From the NCBI RefSeq assembly GCF_003265705.1, contig NW_020313168.1:2482074-2546073 (forward strand): a stretch of DNA of 64,000 nt, written 5' to 3'. The number at the start of each line of letters is the position of its first letter. Position 1 is the stretch's first letter. The notes beneath the pieces are model-generated. The model worked only from the letters and a program-made list of their open reading frames with translations, had not been told where the DNA came from and did no database searches. This document shows positions 30,082 to 42,389 of this stretch, piece after piece. Made by a program: the position numbers and the translations under genes. Source of the stretch: Callorhinus ursinus. Lineage: Eukaryota > Chordata > Mammalia > Carnivora > Otariidae.

Positions 30082-31434
30082 GTGGGTATCGGGGTCCGGG
30101 CGGGGGCCGCGGGGGCGAGGTCCAAGGGGTCAGCGGGGGAGCGGGCGGCGCCCCCTCAGCTGGGACCGGGTGGGGGTGCGCGCTGGGCTCTGGGCCTGCA
30201 GCGACGGGGCCCGGGAGGGGCCGGGGTCCGGCCGCAGCCCCAGGAGGCGCGGGGCCGGGGCAGGAGCGGGGCGGCGTGGGAGCACACGGGATCACGCAGA
30301 AGCCCCCCGGGGACCCCCTCCGCGGCGGGTGCGGGCGCCCCGGGCCGGGAGTGGACCTGATTCGGGGAGACTCCCTCCCCGCGTGTGTGGAGCCGTGGAC
30401 CGTAGAACTTGCGGTCTTTGTCTGGCTGGATCGTCAGAGCACGCCAAGGAGAACTTGCGGGGGGCCGCCGTTTGCAGACACAGCCCCCCGAAGTGTGCTT
30501 CCCGGCTCGGCAGCGCGCGCGCTCTCAGCATTGCTGGGCCTTAGGGTCGGTGGTCTGGTTGTAAAGAACCGCACGTCAGGAAACTCACTTCCTTTAGGCC
30601 CGGCCGTTCCCCCTTGTCCTCTGCTTAAAAGAAGAAAGAAAGAGTAGAAAAAAGGAGAAAGAAAAAAAAATAGGCAATTTAAGATTGCTAAATATAACCT
30701 CAGGAACCCTGCCAGAAGCCGGGGCATCTTGAAATCCTGTTATTCCCACACTCGGAAGTTGGTGTCATATGTTGGCCACAATCTAGTTCAGATTCTATTT
30801 GGAGATGGAAAACAACATAATATGTTGTTGCTCCCCACTCCGAAGTTTGTTTTCCTGCCCCACCAAGTTCCTAGGAGAAGCTGGGCTGGTCTCCCCCCCT
30901 TCCCCCCTGGTTTTACCGATCTCTCTTTACCACGGGAAGGCCCCAGTTCTTGCATCTGGAAGGAAGCGAGACATGGTTCTCAAAAATGGCCATGTGGGGA
31001 AGCCTATTATCAAAGGGTGGCTGCAGAAGGCCAGATCCCAGAAATCTGTTCCCAATCTGCCACTGATTGATTTAGAGAACTTTTAGAAATCTGTGTTGTT
31101 AGGTTTAGAAATTCCTTGGTAGAAATATTAATGGATGAGTGACTACTGAAGGCTTTGAAGAACCACGAAAACTTTTGCAAAGACAGGATTATTGAAGTAG
31201 GGGTTGCCTTGTAGTAGTAACTGGGGAATTCACGTAAGTTGCCCATTGTCGGTACTGGGAGACACATGGATGCTGAATGCGTTTATTATGTTTTCTGTGC
31301 CATTTGTTGGCTTGTGGAGTGTTGATGGTGAGCAGAATCTCAAAGTATGGCTAAAAAAGTTCTTATCAGTGGAATTTTAAAATCCTCCAGCGATGATGGT
31401 TGTTGTGTACATACTTTTTGATTATTATGCATGA

Positions 31435-31600
31435 ATTCACTTAACGCCCAAAACAAGCCCATAAAGTCAGGACTGAGGTTATCCCCATTTTACAGATGGG
31501 AACCCTGAGCCTTAGAGAAGTAAATTCCCCAAGCTCATGCACCTAGGACAGAACCAAGTTCACGCATCCTCAGGCCCAGGACGCTCCAGCCCCAGAAACG
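31435..31600 (-). mobile_element. MIR, antisense
   Basis: GGTTATCCCCATTTTACAGA, TGGGAACCCTGAGCCTTAGA and CCCCAAGCTCATGCACCTAG are antisense MIR hallmarks. Confidence 0.85.
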
Positions 31601-31874
31601 GCTGTGCGTACCGCCTCCTACCTGGTAAGGGGTGCCTGCCATTTGCGTGCACACACTCTTCCTGACCCTCTTTTTGCAGACGGTTCATTCGCCTGACGAT
31701 TCATAAAAAAGCAAGAGAGTAGGGACTAATCCCATGTCACGCACTGGCTGCTAATATCAGTTCTCTTTTGTCCAGAAGGAGCCTCTCAGGCCTCGTATAA
31801 AAGCGTTTGATAAGACGGCCATTGGGTTTCTGGAGCCTACCTGCTTGCCCCAGTCTCTCTGCCCTGGTTTGGGG

Positions 31875-32070
31875 TGGCTCTGTGCAGTGGTTAAAAACGT
31901 GGCCCCCAAAGTAAACCGCCGGGTTCAAATACCAACCCTGGTACGCAGCACCAATTTCATTCCTGGGTGCCTTAGCTTCTCCGTCTGTACGGTGAAGATA
32001 GTTCTACCTACCTCAAAGGCAATGGTCATCCGAAGCACCTAGTGCCTGGCACATACCAAGCGTTAACATT
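31875..32070 (+). mobile_element. MIR
   Basis: GCAGTGGTTAAAAACGTGGC, CCGCCGGGTTCAAATACCAA, CCTTAGCTTCTCCGTCTGTA and AGCACCTAGTGCCTGGCACA give a nearly full-length MIR. Confidence 0.88.
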
Positions 32071-32693
32071 TTTTTTAAAAAATTTTATTAATGACCATCA
32101 TTTGGATTGTTCACGGTTAGCAAATTGGTAAAAACATTTTGATTTTATTTCCTAATTCCTTGTATGTGGTATGTGTGGTCCGTCAGGTGGCAGGCTGCTC
32201 TGTGCAGAAGTAGAATTCACCGTTTAGGGATAGGGACACGCTCTGCCTTGGAACCTGCGGGTCGCTGGGTCCCGGCAGGCTGTTCCCGGGACCAGGGTGA
32301 CCGGGTTGTCTGGAAACACAGGTCTCAAGTAGAGATTTGGCCACTGCCCCTCCTCCCCAGCTGAGGGACCCCAAATTTTTCACAGGCCTGAGTCTTCTCT
32401 CATGTAAGATTAGCCAGGTCGTTTCATACCGTGGGGCAGCGTGAGGAGGGCAGCGTGGGAAGGACGGATGGACTTGCGGCTCCACAGTGAAGCAACTGTA
32501 GCAGCTGGGGCCCAGGTGGGTTTTACTGATGTACATTGTATTGTACATCATTCTGTTATATTTGTACAATACTGATGATTGTTGATGAGCCCCATGCACA
32601 GAAAAGAAAGCACAAGTCTGCAGTCTCCCCAGCCCCTGAATTCAGGGAAATGGTCTAGGAGACCTTTTTCCTTTCACTTCAGTGGTATTTTTT

Positions 32694-32716
32694 TTAAGGT
32701 TTTTATTTATTTATTC

Positions 32717-32764
<48 letters not shown>

Positions 32765-32860
32765 CAAGAGGGAGAAGCAGACTCCCTGGATTCAGGACTC
32801 GACGGGATCATGACCTGGGCCGAAGGCAGATGCTTAACGACTGAGCCACCCAGGTGCCCA
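32694..32860 (-). mobile_element. CAN-SINE, antisense, with (GA)n expansion
   Basis: Reversed element in which the GA-rich part has grown into a pure (GA)n run (about 32724-32763) and the central part is shortened. Flanks CAGTGGTATTTTTT and AGTAGTGGTGTTTTTT are a likely target duplication. Confidence 0.9.
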
Positions 32861-35269
32861 GTAGTGGTGTTTTTTGCTGTTGACCACCTGTGCGTCCTTC
32901 GGCACTGGGTCTTGCATCTCTAATAAATCTATTTTGATGAGCTGTCTGGTGATATCTTAGCCGAAGCATGTCTTTTACTATGTCTTCAGAACTAATATAG
33001 CCATCCTCAGGGAGGAGCAAGGTCTGGCCACTTGAAGACAGAACGTGATGCTCCCAAAGCCGTCATCCAGCCAGGATGGCATGCCCTTCTCTTGCTGAGC
33101 CTTGGGTGGCCAGTCTGTCCAGGTGTTTAAAGTTAATATATGTGACAAGCCACCCATAGGGACCCACCTGCCTGCAGGTACCCGGGTGAGGCAGTGTCTT
33201 TTCCATGCTCTTTCTGGATTGCCCACTGTAGAAACCACCATAATAGGGGTGCAGCCCCAGCCCGTGTCTGCACTAGCTTGTATACTTTGGTTTTTGTGCT
33301 GGTTTTCCACACTGAGTGACCCTGAATTCAATAGTCTGACAAACTGGTCATTACACTCTTTGTCTGAAATTGGGGCAAAGGGCATTCTTAACAGATGTCA
33401 TTTCACACTCTTTCACTTTTCAGTTTCTGTAACTAAAAAGTTTTCCCCCGGAGCAAGATCAACTGTGTTGTTTTTCAGGGATATTGTCAATATATCCCCC
33501 ACCCCCCGACCCCCCATTGGATTTTTGTTTTGTGGTGCCTTAGCTTCTCCTTTACCATAGACGGAGAACCTCAGCTCTCTGTATTAGAGTTTACAGGAAC
33601 AGTATCGACATCAGGTGCACCTAACCCACTGTTGGGTCGGTTGGTGGCTTCCTGGCTGGATTTGTACGTTTCCTTGCTTTTTGGGTCCAGTCCTTCCTTG
33701 TTCCTCATTCCTAGCTCATCTCTAAGGTCAGTTTCATCTCCCAGGCCCTACTTCCTCAGCTCTTTGGGGAAAAAATAGTGTTTTGGTATTTACTGTCAAG
33801 GGGGCACAAAGAGTGAATGGTCTCCTGCTTGAGAGGCAGAGACCTTGGGGTTTTCCAGGGAGTAGGTGATCATCAAAGCGGCAGCTGGACAGCCAAAAGA
33901 GGGAAGTCACAGTGAAGCTGGCCACCAACTCCCCCCCACGGTCCTGTGACTGTCTTGTCCTTATGGCCTCTCAAAGGTCCTTTCCCGGAGGGCGATCGGT
34001 CCAAGCCTCCAGCACTGGGTTTATGCCCTACACTTTGTTCCTTCATTTTAAATACAAGTTGACTGTCTTGTCCCCCCTTGTATGCAGAGGCCCTGCCCAC
34101 AGCGACCCTGTTTTTGGGTGACAGTCTTCTCCATGGGCATCCTGAATGTGATGTATGTGCCGGGAAGGCCTCTCTCTTCTACAATGAGCCCATGACGTGA
34201 AGGGAAGCAACGCAGAGAAGAGGGGTCGTGTCAGCCCACAGGTGTCTCGTCTGCGTGATGATACTTGGAAGACCCGACTTCCCCAAATCGTGTGCCCCAG
34301 GGATCGGGTTCCTGAGCCAGTCTACCCGCAGGGTTTAGATCACCCTTTGAACCGCAAAGTAGGGGCTTCCTGGAAGGACCCTGGTGCACATGCCTGGTTC
34401 TGGGAAGGTAGAGAGAGCTGGGGTCTCCTCTGAGGGGTGTTAGCAGCAGATATTGTGTGGGAGGAAAATGATCCTTGTTTTCGTGTGGCTGGCTCCTGTT
34501 TAAATAGCATCGCCTGTTCACCGCTCTGTGTTGATCTGGCTTTGAGAGCAAAGCAGAGGAACCGGTTCCTGCCGGCCACATGGCAGGTGACCGGAGCCCG
34601 GGGCTTATTGCTCCTGAGTGGCCTGCCAGTGATGAGGCCAGGGGGGTAATCATCTGTGGGCTTCGTCCCACCACACGTCCCTAACGTGTCCAGTGGCCCT
34701 CTGCTCCCTACCTGCCTCTCCCTGCTACGGTGATCAGCCGTCAGGATGGGTGCGGGCTGGAGTCTCCGGTCCGCGGACACTGGCAGCCCTGGGAGGCGCC
34801 AGGACCCCGTTTGCCCTGCTGACAGCTGCATCCCGGCACCTGAGCCAGGTGGGCCCAAGGCAGGTGCACAGCCCAGAGCAGCCAACAGGACAAGTCAAGC
34901 TCCTGCCTCTTAGAGTGGCTCCAGGCTGCCCGATTTCTTTGGTCTTCCTAGGAAGGTTCTGGAAGAGAACTTTGTACCTTTGCTCCTATTTTTCTGTTTG
35001 GCAATTGATGGGGCCCTTTATACAGGAGAGGAAACCAAGGCTGTGGGCGGAGCAAGCTGCCAAGGGCAGGCACTGGCGTGAGCGTGCACTTTCCTCTGAC
35101 CCATCTTGCTGCTCCCAGGGGCCATGGGGGCACACGTCCTCCTCTCTCCTGGCTCTAGGCCTGGGTCCCCATCATATTGCCTAAAAGGTGGTCGCTCTGC
35201 GTGGGAATTTGACAGTCAGCGGGTGAGCTAGAAATTCGTCCTTTCCGGTGTCTTTGCCATGGTGTGGCC

Positions 35270-35760
35270 AGCAACAGAATGGTCCCTGAAGCTGTCCACG
35301 TCCGGATCCTGGGAACCTGGGACTCGGTTAGGTTATGTGGCGTTAAGTTTGCTCATCAGCCGCCCTAGAGATAGAGATATTGTCCTGGATTATCCAGTGG
35401 GACCAGCGTCATCCCAGGGTCCTTAAAAGCAGAAGAGGGGGTGCAGAGAGTCAGTGACGGAGCCTTGTGATGGCCAGGAGGACCTGGATGGCCACCGGTG
35501 GCTTTGAGGGTGGAGGAAGGGCCACGAGCCAAGGGCTGCGGGGCGGGGGGGGCGGATTCTAGAGGCTGGAAAAGGCAGGGAAACGTATTCTCCCTGGAGG
35601 CGGCAGAAGGAACTCAGCCTTGCCCATACCTTGGTTTGAACCGGTTGAGCCCTGGGTCAGACTCCTGGCCTTCAGAACTGTGAGCTGATTTATTTGTGTT
35701 GTTTTCAGCTGTGAAATGCATGGTGACTTGTTAAAACAGCCACAGAAAACCAACGTGTGG
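35270..35760 (+). mobile_element. MLT1-type LTR (solo)
   Basis: The internal order matches the MaLR LTR family: ATTGTCCTGGATTATCCAGT, GAAGGGCCACGAGCCAAGG, TCTAGAGGCTGGAAAAGGC, CTTCAGAACTGTGAGCTGAT, then TTTGTGTTGTTTTCAGC. No internal viral gene sequence is present. Confidence 0.85.
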
Positions 35761-37480
35761 GCGACAGAAGTGCTTTCTGAAGGAAGCATGCGGGGCGACT
35801 TGTGTCTTTCCTAAAGGGTGTCATTTCTTAATCCGTGTTTTGCTCCTTTCTGGCTTTTCAGTGACTTAGGCTCTGTCTCTGCCCAGGACTTTTCCTCAGG
35901 TATAAATCACCAACTCCTGGGGAATGAATTTTGGGTAATGGGTGTCTCTGCTTTGCCCCGTAAATATTAGAGGAGAGCCCCGCACCAGCACTGCCACGCT
36001 GAGCTACGAGGCCTCGGCTGCCTCGGGCCCTGGGCCGGTGGCAGGTGCTCCCGGGGACGTCCAGGAGCGAGCTCGGTCTGTGGAGGCCGGCCGCCGCCCC
36101 CTGGCCACAACCCAGCAGCGGGGCCAGTTCCAGACAGGGCTGTGAAATAAAGACCTGCCCCTCTTCCCCCAGCAGCCACCCCCAAACCCCTCTCCTGGGT
36201 CCCCAGTTTCTCTTCCCCTGCAGGCTGCAGGTGGCTGACAACCCGCAGTTCTCCAAGGTGTTGGAAGAAGAGCTGCGGGGAGCAGGGCAGGCTTTCTGCG
36301 GAGGGAGCTCCGTGTTATGAGCATGTGTTTTGAGGGGAGGCCAAGTTGTTCTGTCCTTTCGAATGACACAATAGCCTATTTGCAAAAATCTGGCCCAACC
36401 TAGTGGTTGCAATGGCTCAGAGCGGCTCAGAACTCGGCTTGCGATCGTGGCTCAGTAGATGGCTAGAAACCGGCACTGCTGTTTTTACTTTATACCTTTT
36501 TAAAATCATAACTTTTTTTTTTTGCACCCAAACTGACGCTCATTCTGGATCTTGGCAATACTCCTATCTCTGGCTCCTTGTGCCGACTGCCGGGACGGCA
36601 CTGCTGTCCTTTCTGTCGGCAAAAGCAAAGCCTGTGGAACTTTACTGAAGGTGGCATTCTGGTAGGCACATCAGTCATGAGGGGGACTTTTCACAGGTGT
36701 CTTGGACCCAGGAGCTTATAATCTCAAATCCACAGGACTGAAACAGGCATAACTAACTCCGAGTCCTTGCCGGGGGAAGTCAGGGAGCGGTTCCTGGCTG
36801 CAGGCTCCTCTCAGCCCCCTTTCGAGCATTGGCTAATTTTGTGTGCCTTAGGATCTCTGCTGACGGCATTTGAAGGTTGTGCCCGTCTCCCCAAACTCTG
36901 TCCGAGGTATAATGAGATTAAGTCATCTGCCCAGAGAAAGACCCCAGACCCACAAAAGGGGACCTGGCATTCTCCTTCCTCAGAGCTCTGTACCTGGGGA
37001 GACCTTCTGGAGCACAGCATTCTGGTCTACCAGGAGGGGTGGTTGGTTATCTTTGCTCCTTCCGCCCCCATGGGACACCAGGTCCCTAAGGTCACAGGTG
37101 TAAACTGCTCTGCAGGTTGTGAGCCAGAAGCATTCAAGGTCATGCATCTTGGGACTCAAGGACACTAGGAAGATCCCCGTCAGGGTGTGAGCCCTTGCCA
37201 GGCCCTAGCATCGCTGCTGGCCGTGGCCCTCGGCCTGGAGAGCCAAGCTCCCTTTGTCACCCTGCTGTCACTCGTCCTGCCGCTGGCTCCCTGCCCGTTC
37301 CCTGCCTCCCTCTGCCCAAGCCCAGCCTCCGCCTGGGTTCTTTGGGTGCATGCACTGTCGTCTCCACCCTCTTTTTAAAAATTAATTTCTATTTTTTAGA
37401 GGGTTTTAGGTTTACATTAAAAAGAGCAGAAAGTACAGAGAGCGTCTATACACCCCTTGCCAGGTTCCACTGCTATTATT

Positions 37481-37688
37481 ATTTTTTAAAGATTTTTAAA
37501 AAATTTTTTATTTATTTGACAGAGAGAGACACAGCGAGAGAGGGAACACAAGCAGGGGCAGTGGGAGAGGGAGAAGCAGGCTTCCCACCGAGCAGGGAGC
37601 CCGATGCGGGGCTTGATCCCAGGACCCTGGGACCATGACCTGAGCCGAAGGCAGATGCCCAACGACTGAGCCCCCCCCCCGGGCGCCC
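37481..37688 (-). mobile_element. CAN-SINE, antisense, inside an L1 remnant
   Basis: Reversed tail, GAGAGAGACACAGCGAGAGA body and reversed head. Both flanks look like L1 3' sequence in minus orientation, so it probably inserted into an older L1. Confidence 0.93.
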
Positions 37689-37689
37689 C

Positions 37690-38040
37690 TATTTATTTTT
37701 TGTCACGGTAAAGTATGCACAGCGTGGTTCCCCCCCCCCGCCACCTGAAGGGGTCAGTTTTGTGGCATTGGGACCGGTCACATCCTTGGGCCACGGGTCC
37801 CAGTCTAGCCCAGGGAACTTTTGCACCCTTTTTACCCTGCTCTGCTCCTCCCACTCAGCTTCCCTGTGTGCCGCCAGCCCGGCCCCTGCCCCTCCTGCCA
37901 GCCCACCCGCCCTGAAGTTGGCAGGCCCCCCTCCCTCCCTCCCACGCTCCCTTCCCGTTTCACCTCACCACTGCTCCATGGCACGATTTTGCCTCCTCCT
38001 GGACGTGTGCCCCGTTCTGGACACCTTGTCCATCTCCAGA
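37690..38040 (-). mobile_element. L1 3' UTR-like fragment, antisense
   Basis: Diverged match to the antisense L1 3' UTR order (a GGTAAAGTATGCACA-like start, then TCAGTTTTGTGGCATT). It is more GC-rich than usual. The region 37380-37480 left of the SINE is probably the same element. Confidence 0.45.
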
Positions 38041-38054
38041 TTTCTTCCTTTTTT

Positions 38055-38276
38055 TTTTTTTTAAGATTTTATTTTATTTTTTAAAAAAGATTTTTATTTA
38101 TTTATTTGAGAGAGAGAGAGTGAGCGGGGCCGGGGGGAACATAGGTAGAGGAAGGAACAGACCCCCAGACTCCCCAGCTGAGCAGGGAGCCCAGTGCGGG
38201 GCTCGATCCCAGGACTCTGGGATCATGACCTGAGCCAAAGGCAGCCGCTTAACGACTGAGCCACCCAGGTTCCCCC
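38055..38276 (-). mobile_element. CAN-SINE, antisense
   Basis: Reversed tail with two AAGATTTT(T)ATTT blocks, then the body and a head ending GAGCCACCCAGGTTCCCC. AGATTTCTTCCTTTTT and AAATTTCCTCTTTTT suggest a decayed target duplication. Confidence 0.92.
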
Positions 38277-38284
38277 AAATTTCC

Positions 38285-38440
38285 TCTTTTTAAGGGACAC
38301 CAGCCACTTTGGATTCAGGCCACCCTAATGGCCTAATTCCAACTTAATCACCTCTGTAAAGACCCGTCTCTGAATACAGCCAGATTCTGAGGTGCTGGGG
38401 GTTTGAGCTTCAACATACGATTTGGGGGGCAAGGGGAAGA
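38285..38440 (-). mobile_element. MLT1-like LTR fragment, antisense
   Basis: CAGGCCACCCTAATGGCCTA, AATCACCTCTGTAAAGACCC and GGGGTTTGAGCTTCAACATA match the antisense 5' part of MaLR LTRs. It is truncated next to a SINE. Confidence 0.7.
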
Positions 38441-38677
38441 CACACACTTCGACTCATTAACATGTGGAAAAACACACTCATGATACGACTGAAGGCAAGA
38501 CCCGGGGTCATCCCAGTGGGGGGGGTCTTTGCTTTTTATAAGATAGGCACAGAAGGTAGGAGAAAACACACAAATGCTTTCGGATCCTGTGATTTAAGGA
38601 ACTTGTGTTCTTTGTGCGTCTCTGAGCTTGTTTCCTAATTTACAAGAAAAAAAAAAGCATTCAAAAATAGGTCAAAG

Positions 38678-38882
38678 GGGGCACCTGGGTGGCTCAGACG
38701 GTTAAGCGTCTGCCTTCAGCTCAGGTCATAATCCTAGGGTCCTGGGATCGAGCCCCGCATCGGGCTCCCTGCTCCGCGGGAAGCCTGCTTCTCCCTCTCC
38801 CACTGCCCCTGCTTGTGTTCCCTCTCACTGTCTCTCTCTCTCTGTCAAATAAATAAAATCTTAAAAAAAAAAAAAATTAAAA
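38678..38882 (+). mobile_element. CAN-SINE
   Basis: Full-length element (GGGCACCTGGGTGGCTCAGA head). AAAAATAGGTCAA flanks it at about 38664 and 38884. Confidence 0.95.
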
Positions 38883-40139
38883 AAAAATAGGTCAAGGACT
38901 CTCTCCGCATGTAGTTTTTGATAGAGAACAGAGTTTGGGAACCAGGTTTCATTTCAATAAAGTCGGCTCACAGAGGAACAAATGCATTTAGAGAATAAGT
39001 GGGGAGTGTCTCAAGGGAGTGAATATTTGTGGGGGGTGTTTGACAGACACCCCCAGGGCACGGCCTTCTGCAGGACACCCTGGGGCCAGAGCTGCGGGGA
39101 CTGTCCCCTGCCCACCGGGGTGGGGTGGGAGCCAAACTCTGAACACAGAGGACAAAGGTCTTAGGAGCCAAGTTTTTCTGCTCACTGAGTGACCTGAATG
39201 CTCGGACCCCGTTCTCTCGTTTGTAAAACCTCGCATTTAGGAGGACGCATCTGCCAGAGCCTCAGTGGCCCAGAGCATCCGCTCCGCATCGGGTGTGTGG
39301 GAAAAGGCAGGATGTGAGCACTTGTATTTTGGGATCCCCTTCAAATCTTCCAGCACATTCTTTTGATTATCCTCCACGGGGGCAAACGTCTTCACTGAAG
39401 GACGGTTTGGTTTTTAGAATCGGCTGAGAGTTGTTTGCAGCCCAGCCTGGCGGTTAGAAGGATTAACGAAGAAGGAATACCGGCGGAGGCCCCCGGAAGG
39501 AGGTGGGACTCCAGCCTCGCCCACACGGAGGCCACGAGCCCCTGCAGTGTGGCTGGTCCCAGCTGAGATGCACTTAACGCAAAACAGACACCAGACTCCA
39601 GAGGCTGAGGGAATGCAAAGCAGCTCATCAGTAATTGTTTTCATATTGATTACATGCCAAAATGATACTGTTTGGGAAATAACGAGTGAAATCAGAGTAT
39701 ATTACCAAAATTAATCTTCCTCATTTCTGTTAAAAAATGCGGCTAGTGGGATATTTGAAATTGCGTATGTGGTCGAATTACATTTCTACCGGGCAGCGCT
39801 GGTCTAGAAAGAAGGGACTCATGTTCTTGTACGGCTCATTAAGGGACCTGGTCATTCTGGAATGATTCTTGAATTCTAAAAATATTCTGGACAACAGAAT
39901 CATCATTAGAATAACTATCATTTTTCTAGACAGTTAGTTGGACAGACAACATGATGTGTAGGGGCCACGTGATTTTTTTTTAAGAATTTCATACCGAGGT
40001 TGGCAGGTGCCGGGGCGTGCCTCAAAGTTCAGACAGTAGCACCAGTGGGGGAGACAGGGAGGACCTGGAGAGGCCAGGAAGGCTTCCCGGAGAGACTGTT
40101 TGGGTGGAGAGGGGCCGAGTATCCAGATGGTGGTCCGAG

Positions 40140-40320
40140 CCAGGGGTCAGCTGTCTGCAGCCCATGGGCCAAATCGAGCCTTCTGCTTGTGTTCTAGTCT
40201 TCGAGCTGAGGATGGATTTTATATTTTTAAATGGTTGAAAAAAAATTGAAAGGAGAATTTTTTGTGACACGTGGTGACTTGTGAGATTCAGGAGAGAGTC
40301 TGTTAATCAAGTCTCACTGG
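40140..40320 (+). mobile_element. Old DNA transposon fragment
   Basis: CAGGGGTCAGCTGTCTGCAG at the left end, then TTTTAAATGGTTGAAAAAAA and TTTTTTGTGACACGTGG. It belongs to the same dispersed family as the piece at 55-265. Confidence 0.6.
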
Positions 40321-40799
40321 GTCGCAGACACACCTACTGGTTACTGTCTGCAGCCGCTTTCACACTGTGGGACCCTCTGCCGTGGGGGTGAGGGTCCCAG
40401 AACCGTGATTTTCAAGGCGATGCTGATATTGGGAACCTCAGTGATTCGGGAGAAGGGAGTGATGGATCTTTCTAGGTAAAGATGCAGACAAGGGAGGGGT
40501 GACTTTCAGGAGGTGGTTAGAAGAATCTTGTGCTTGGGAGAGTTAGGGCCGTTTTGGGGAGACCCGAGAACAAAGTTGGGGGCACAGGAGGGGCCCTCAC
40601 GGAGCCAGGTGGGCTGAGGATCCGGCATGGAGCCCCATGGCCTCGGACAGTGAAGGGCACCCTAAGACCCGCCCCTCCGCCCCACGAGCCCGTGCAAACC
40701 CTCAAGCAGAAAGATCCTCACTTAGGGAACATCGCAAACCAGCTCTGGATTTGAGGAGAAGTGTGCAAAAATGCAGAAGGTTCAAAGAACAATGTAATA

Positions 40800-41260
40800 T
40801 ACCCAGTTGATGGTTCAAAATATCATTTTCTTGTGGTAAAATAGACATAATATAAAAATGTACCACCTTACCAAGTGCAAGGTCAGTGGTATAAGGTACA
40901 TTCACACTGTTGTGAGACCATTACCACCACCCGTGTCCGGAACATTGTCATCATCCCAAACTGAAACTCTGGCCCCCAAAACACTAACTCCCTGTCCCCA
41001 TCCCTCCCCCAACCCCTGGCGCCCCCTCATCCTACATTCTCTCTCTATGAATCTGATGACTCCAGGGGCCTCGTGTAAGTGGAATCCTACACTATCTGTT
41101 TTTTTGTGAGTGGCTGACTTCACTGAGCACAGTGTCCTCCAGGTCCATCCATGTGGCAGGTGGCCGGATGTCCTTCCTTCTTAGGGCTGAATAATATTCC
41201 ACCGTGTGGATGGACCACATGTAGTTCATCCACCCATCCATCAACAATTTTATCATATTG
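40800..41260 (-). mobile_element. L1 3' UTR fragment, antisense
   Basis: Strong agreement in order: TTGTGGTAAAATAGACATAA, CCCAAACTGAAACTCTGGCC, AAGTGGAATCCTACACTATC and GGGCTGAATAATATTCCACC. A further L1-like piece follows at about 41530-41745. The fragment at 59520-59990 is the same region in the other orientation. Confidence 0.88.
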
Positions 41261-41756
41261 GCTCTCACCTTCATTTTTTTCCTTTCAAAGGGGAAGGTGA
41301 AGTCCCTCTGCAGATGCCTCCGTCCCAGCCCCCGCCCCATGAATCTGGCCTGCACCCTGCCCAGCGCGGTCTGAGCCTCGGACATGCACCATCTCTGGCC
41401 AGGGGCAGCATGGCTCTGCGCACATGTCTTCATTTATACGGGCGAGTTCACACCCGTGGCTCATTCCACGGCTCAGTTTGGTGGTCTGTGTTCCCGGGGC
41501 TCGACCGATGGGAAGCGTCTGGTTAGTTCACATAGCGAGTGATTTTGATTGTTGGGTTTTTGGCTGAAATAGAAATTGCTTTTGGCCCATCTGCTGGGTG
41601 TTGGGCTTTTGTTTAGACTGAGAATTCTTCCTTTTTATCAGCTCTTCCATTTACTCCTCTGTGAATTGACGCTCTGCTCCTTTTGTTGGTGACTCTCTAG
41701 GAGTTCTGTATGTATACTGGATCAAATCCTTTTGTTTCTTGTTTATTTTTTTATTT

Positions 41757-41870
41757 ATTTTTTTAAGTTTTTATTTATTTAAGTAATCTCAACACCCCAC
41801 GTGGGGCTCAAACTCATGACCCCGAGATCAAGAGTCACATGCTCCTTCGACTGAGCCAGCCAGGCCCCCC
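41757..41870 (-). mobile_element. Older CAN-SINE, antisense, short
   Basis: Reversed short form with AAGTAATCTCAACACCCCAC and TGGGGCTCAAACTCATGACC, without the CT-rich body. TTGTTTATTTTTTTA and TCGTTTATTTTTTTA flank it. It lies in an L1 remnant. Confidence 0.88.
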
Positions 41871-42389
41871 TCTCGTTTATTTTTTTAAAGAACGAGTTGT
41901 AGGCAAACTCGGGTCCTTCACATACTGCTTGTGACACCCTTCCCAGCTGCGATGACCCGTCGCATGTCGGGACATCAGGCCGGGCCTGGGGGTGGAGGAG
42001 GCCGGGAAGGACGGGCTGGAGGAAGGAGGATGCTCCCTGGGAAGCACGGTGGAAGGGCGAGAAGTTCAGGAAGGGAGGGCTTGTGGGCACAGACACAGGG
42101 GTGAAAACTGAGCAAAGAGAAGTCTGGAAGTTTTATGAGATCACCATGGGGGACGTTTGCCATGCCTGGAGACATTTTTGGCTGTCATAATGGGAAGGAA
42201 CTGAGAACGACCTGGCCTCAAACGTGCATGGTGCCACGTGGCCTTGTGCTAGCAGGACCCATCCCGGTAGTTAGTGAACCACCATCCAACTCGAGCTTAC
42301 TGGTGTGAGGCAGGACGCAGCGCCGAGGACACCTGGCTCAAGCCCATGACCTTGGCCTGACGCGCCTCCTCTGTGTCTTTCTCCCCCAG

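Larger units (their letters stand above)
28480..30560. promoter_or_regulatory. Bidirectional CpG island promoter, CCDC40 / TBC1D16
   Basis: A GC-rich, CpG-dense block of about 2 kb spans the CCDC40 start codon (minus strand) and the probable first exon of TBC1D16 (plus strand). Head-to-head order of these two genes is known in human 17q25.3. The CCDC40 ATG and the candidate TBC1D16 exon 1 donor are 1.1 kb apart. No TATA box is evident. Edges were judged by eye from CpG density. Confidence 0.85.
30082..42389 (+). other. TBC1D16: TBC1D16 intron 1 (inferred)
   Basis: About 12 kb without a recognisable exon. It contains two MIR copies (31435-31600 and 31875-32070), SINEs at 32694-32860, 37481-37688, 38055-38276, 38678-38882 and 41757-41870, an MLT1 LTR (35270-35760) and part of another (38285-38440), L1 fragments (37690-38040, 40800-41260 and 41530-41745) and DNA-transposon pieces (40140-40320 and 42135-42275). 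The stretches 32870-35260 and 35770-37370 show no named feature. Confidence 0.7.
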
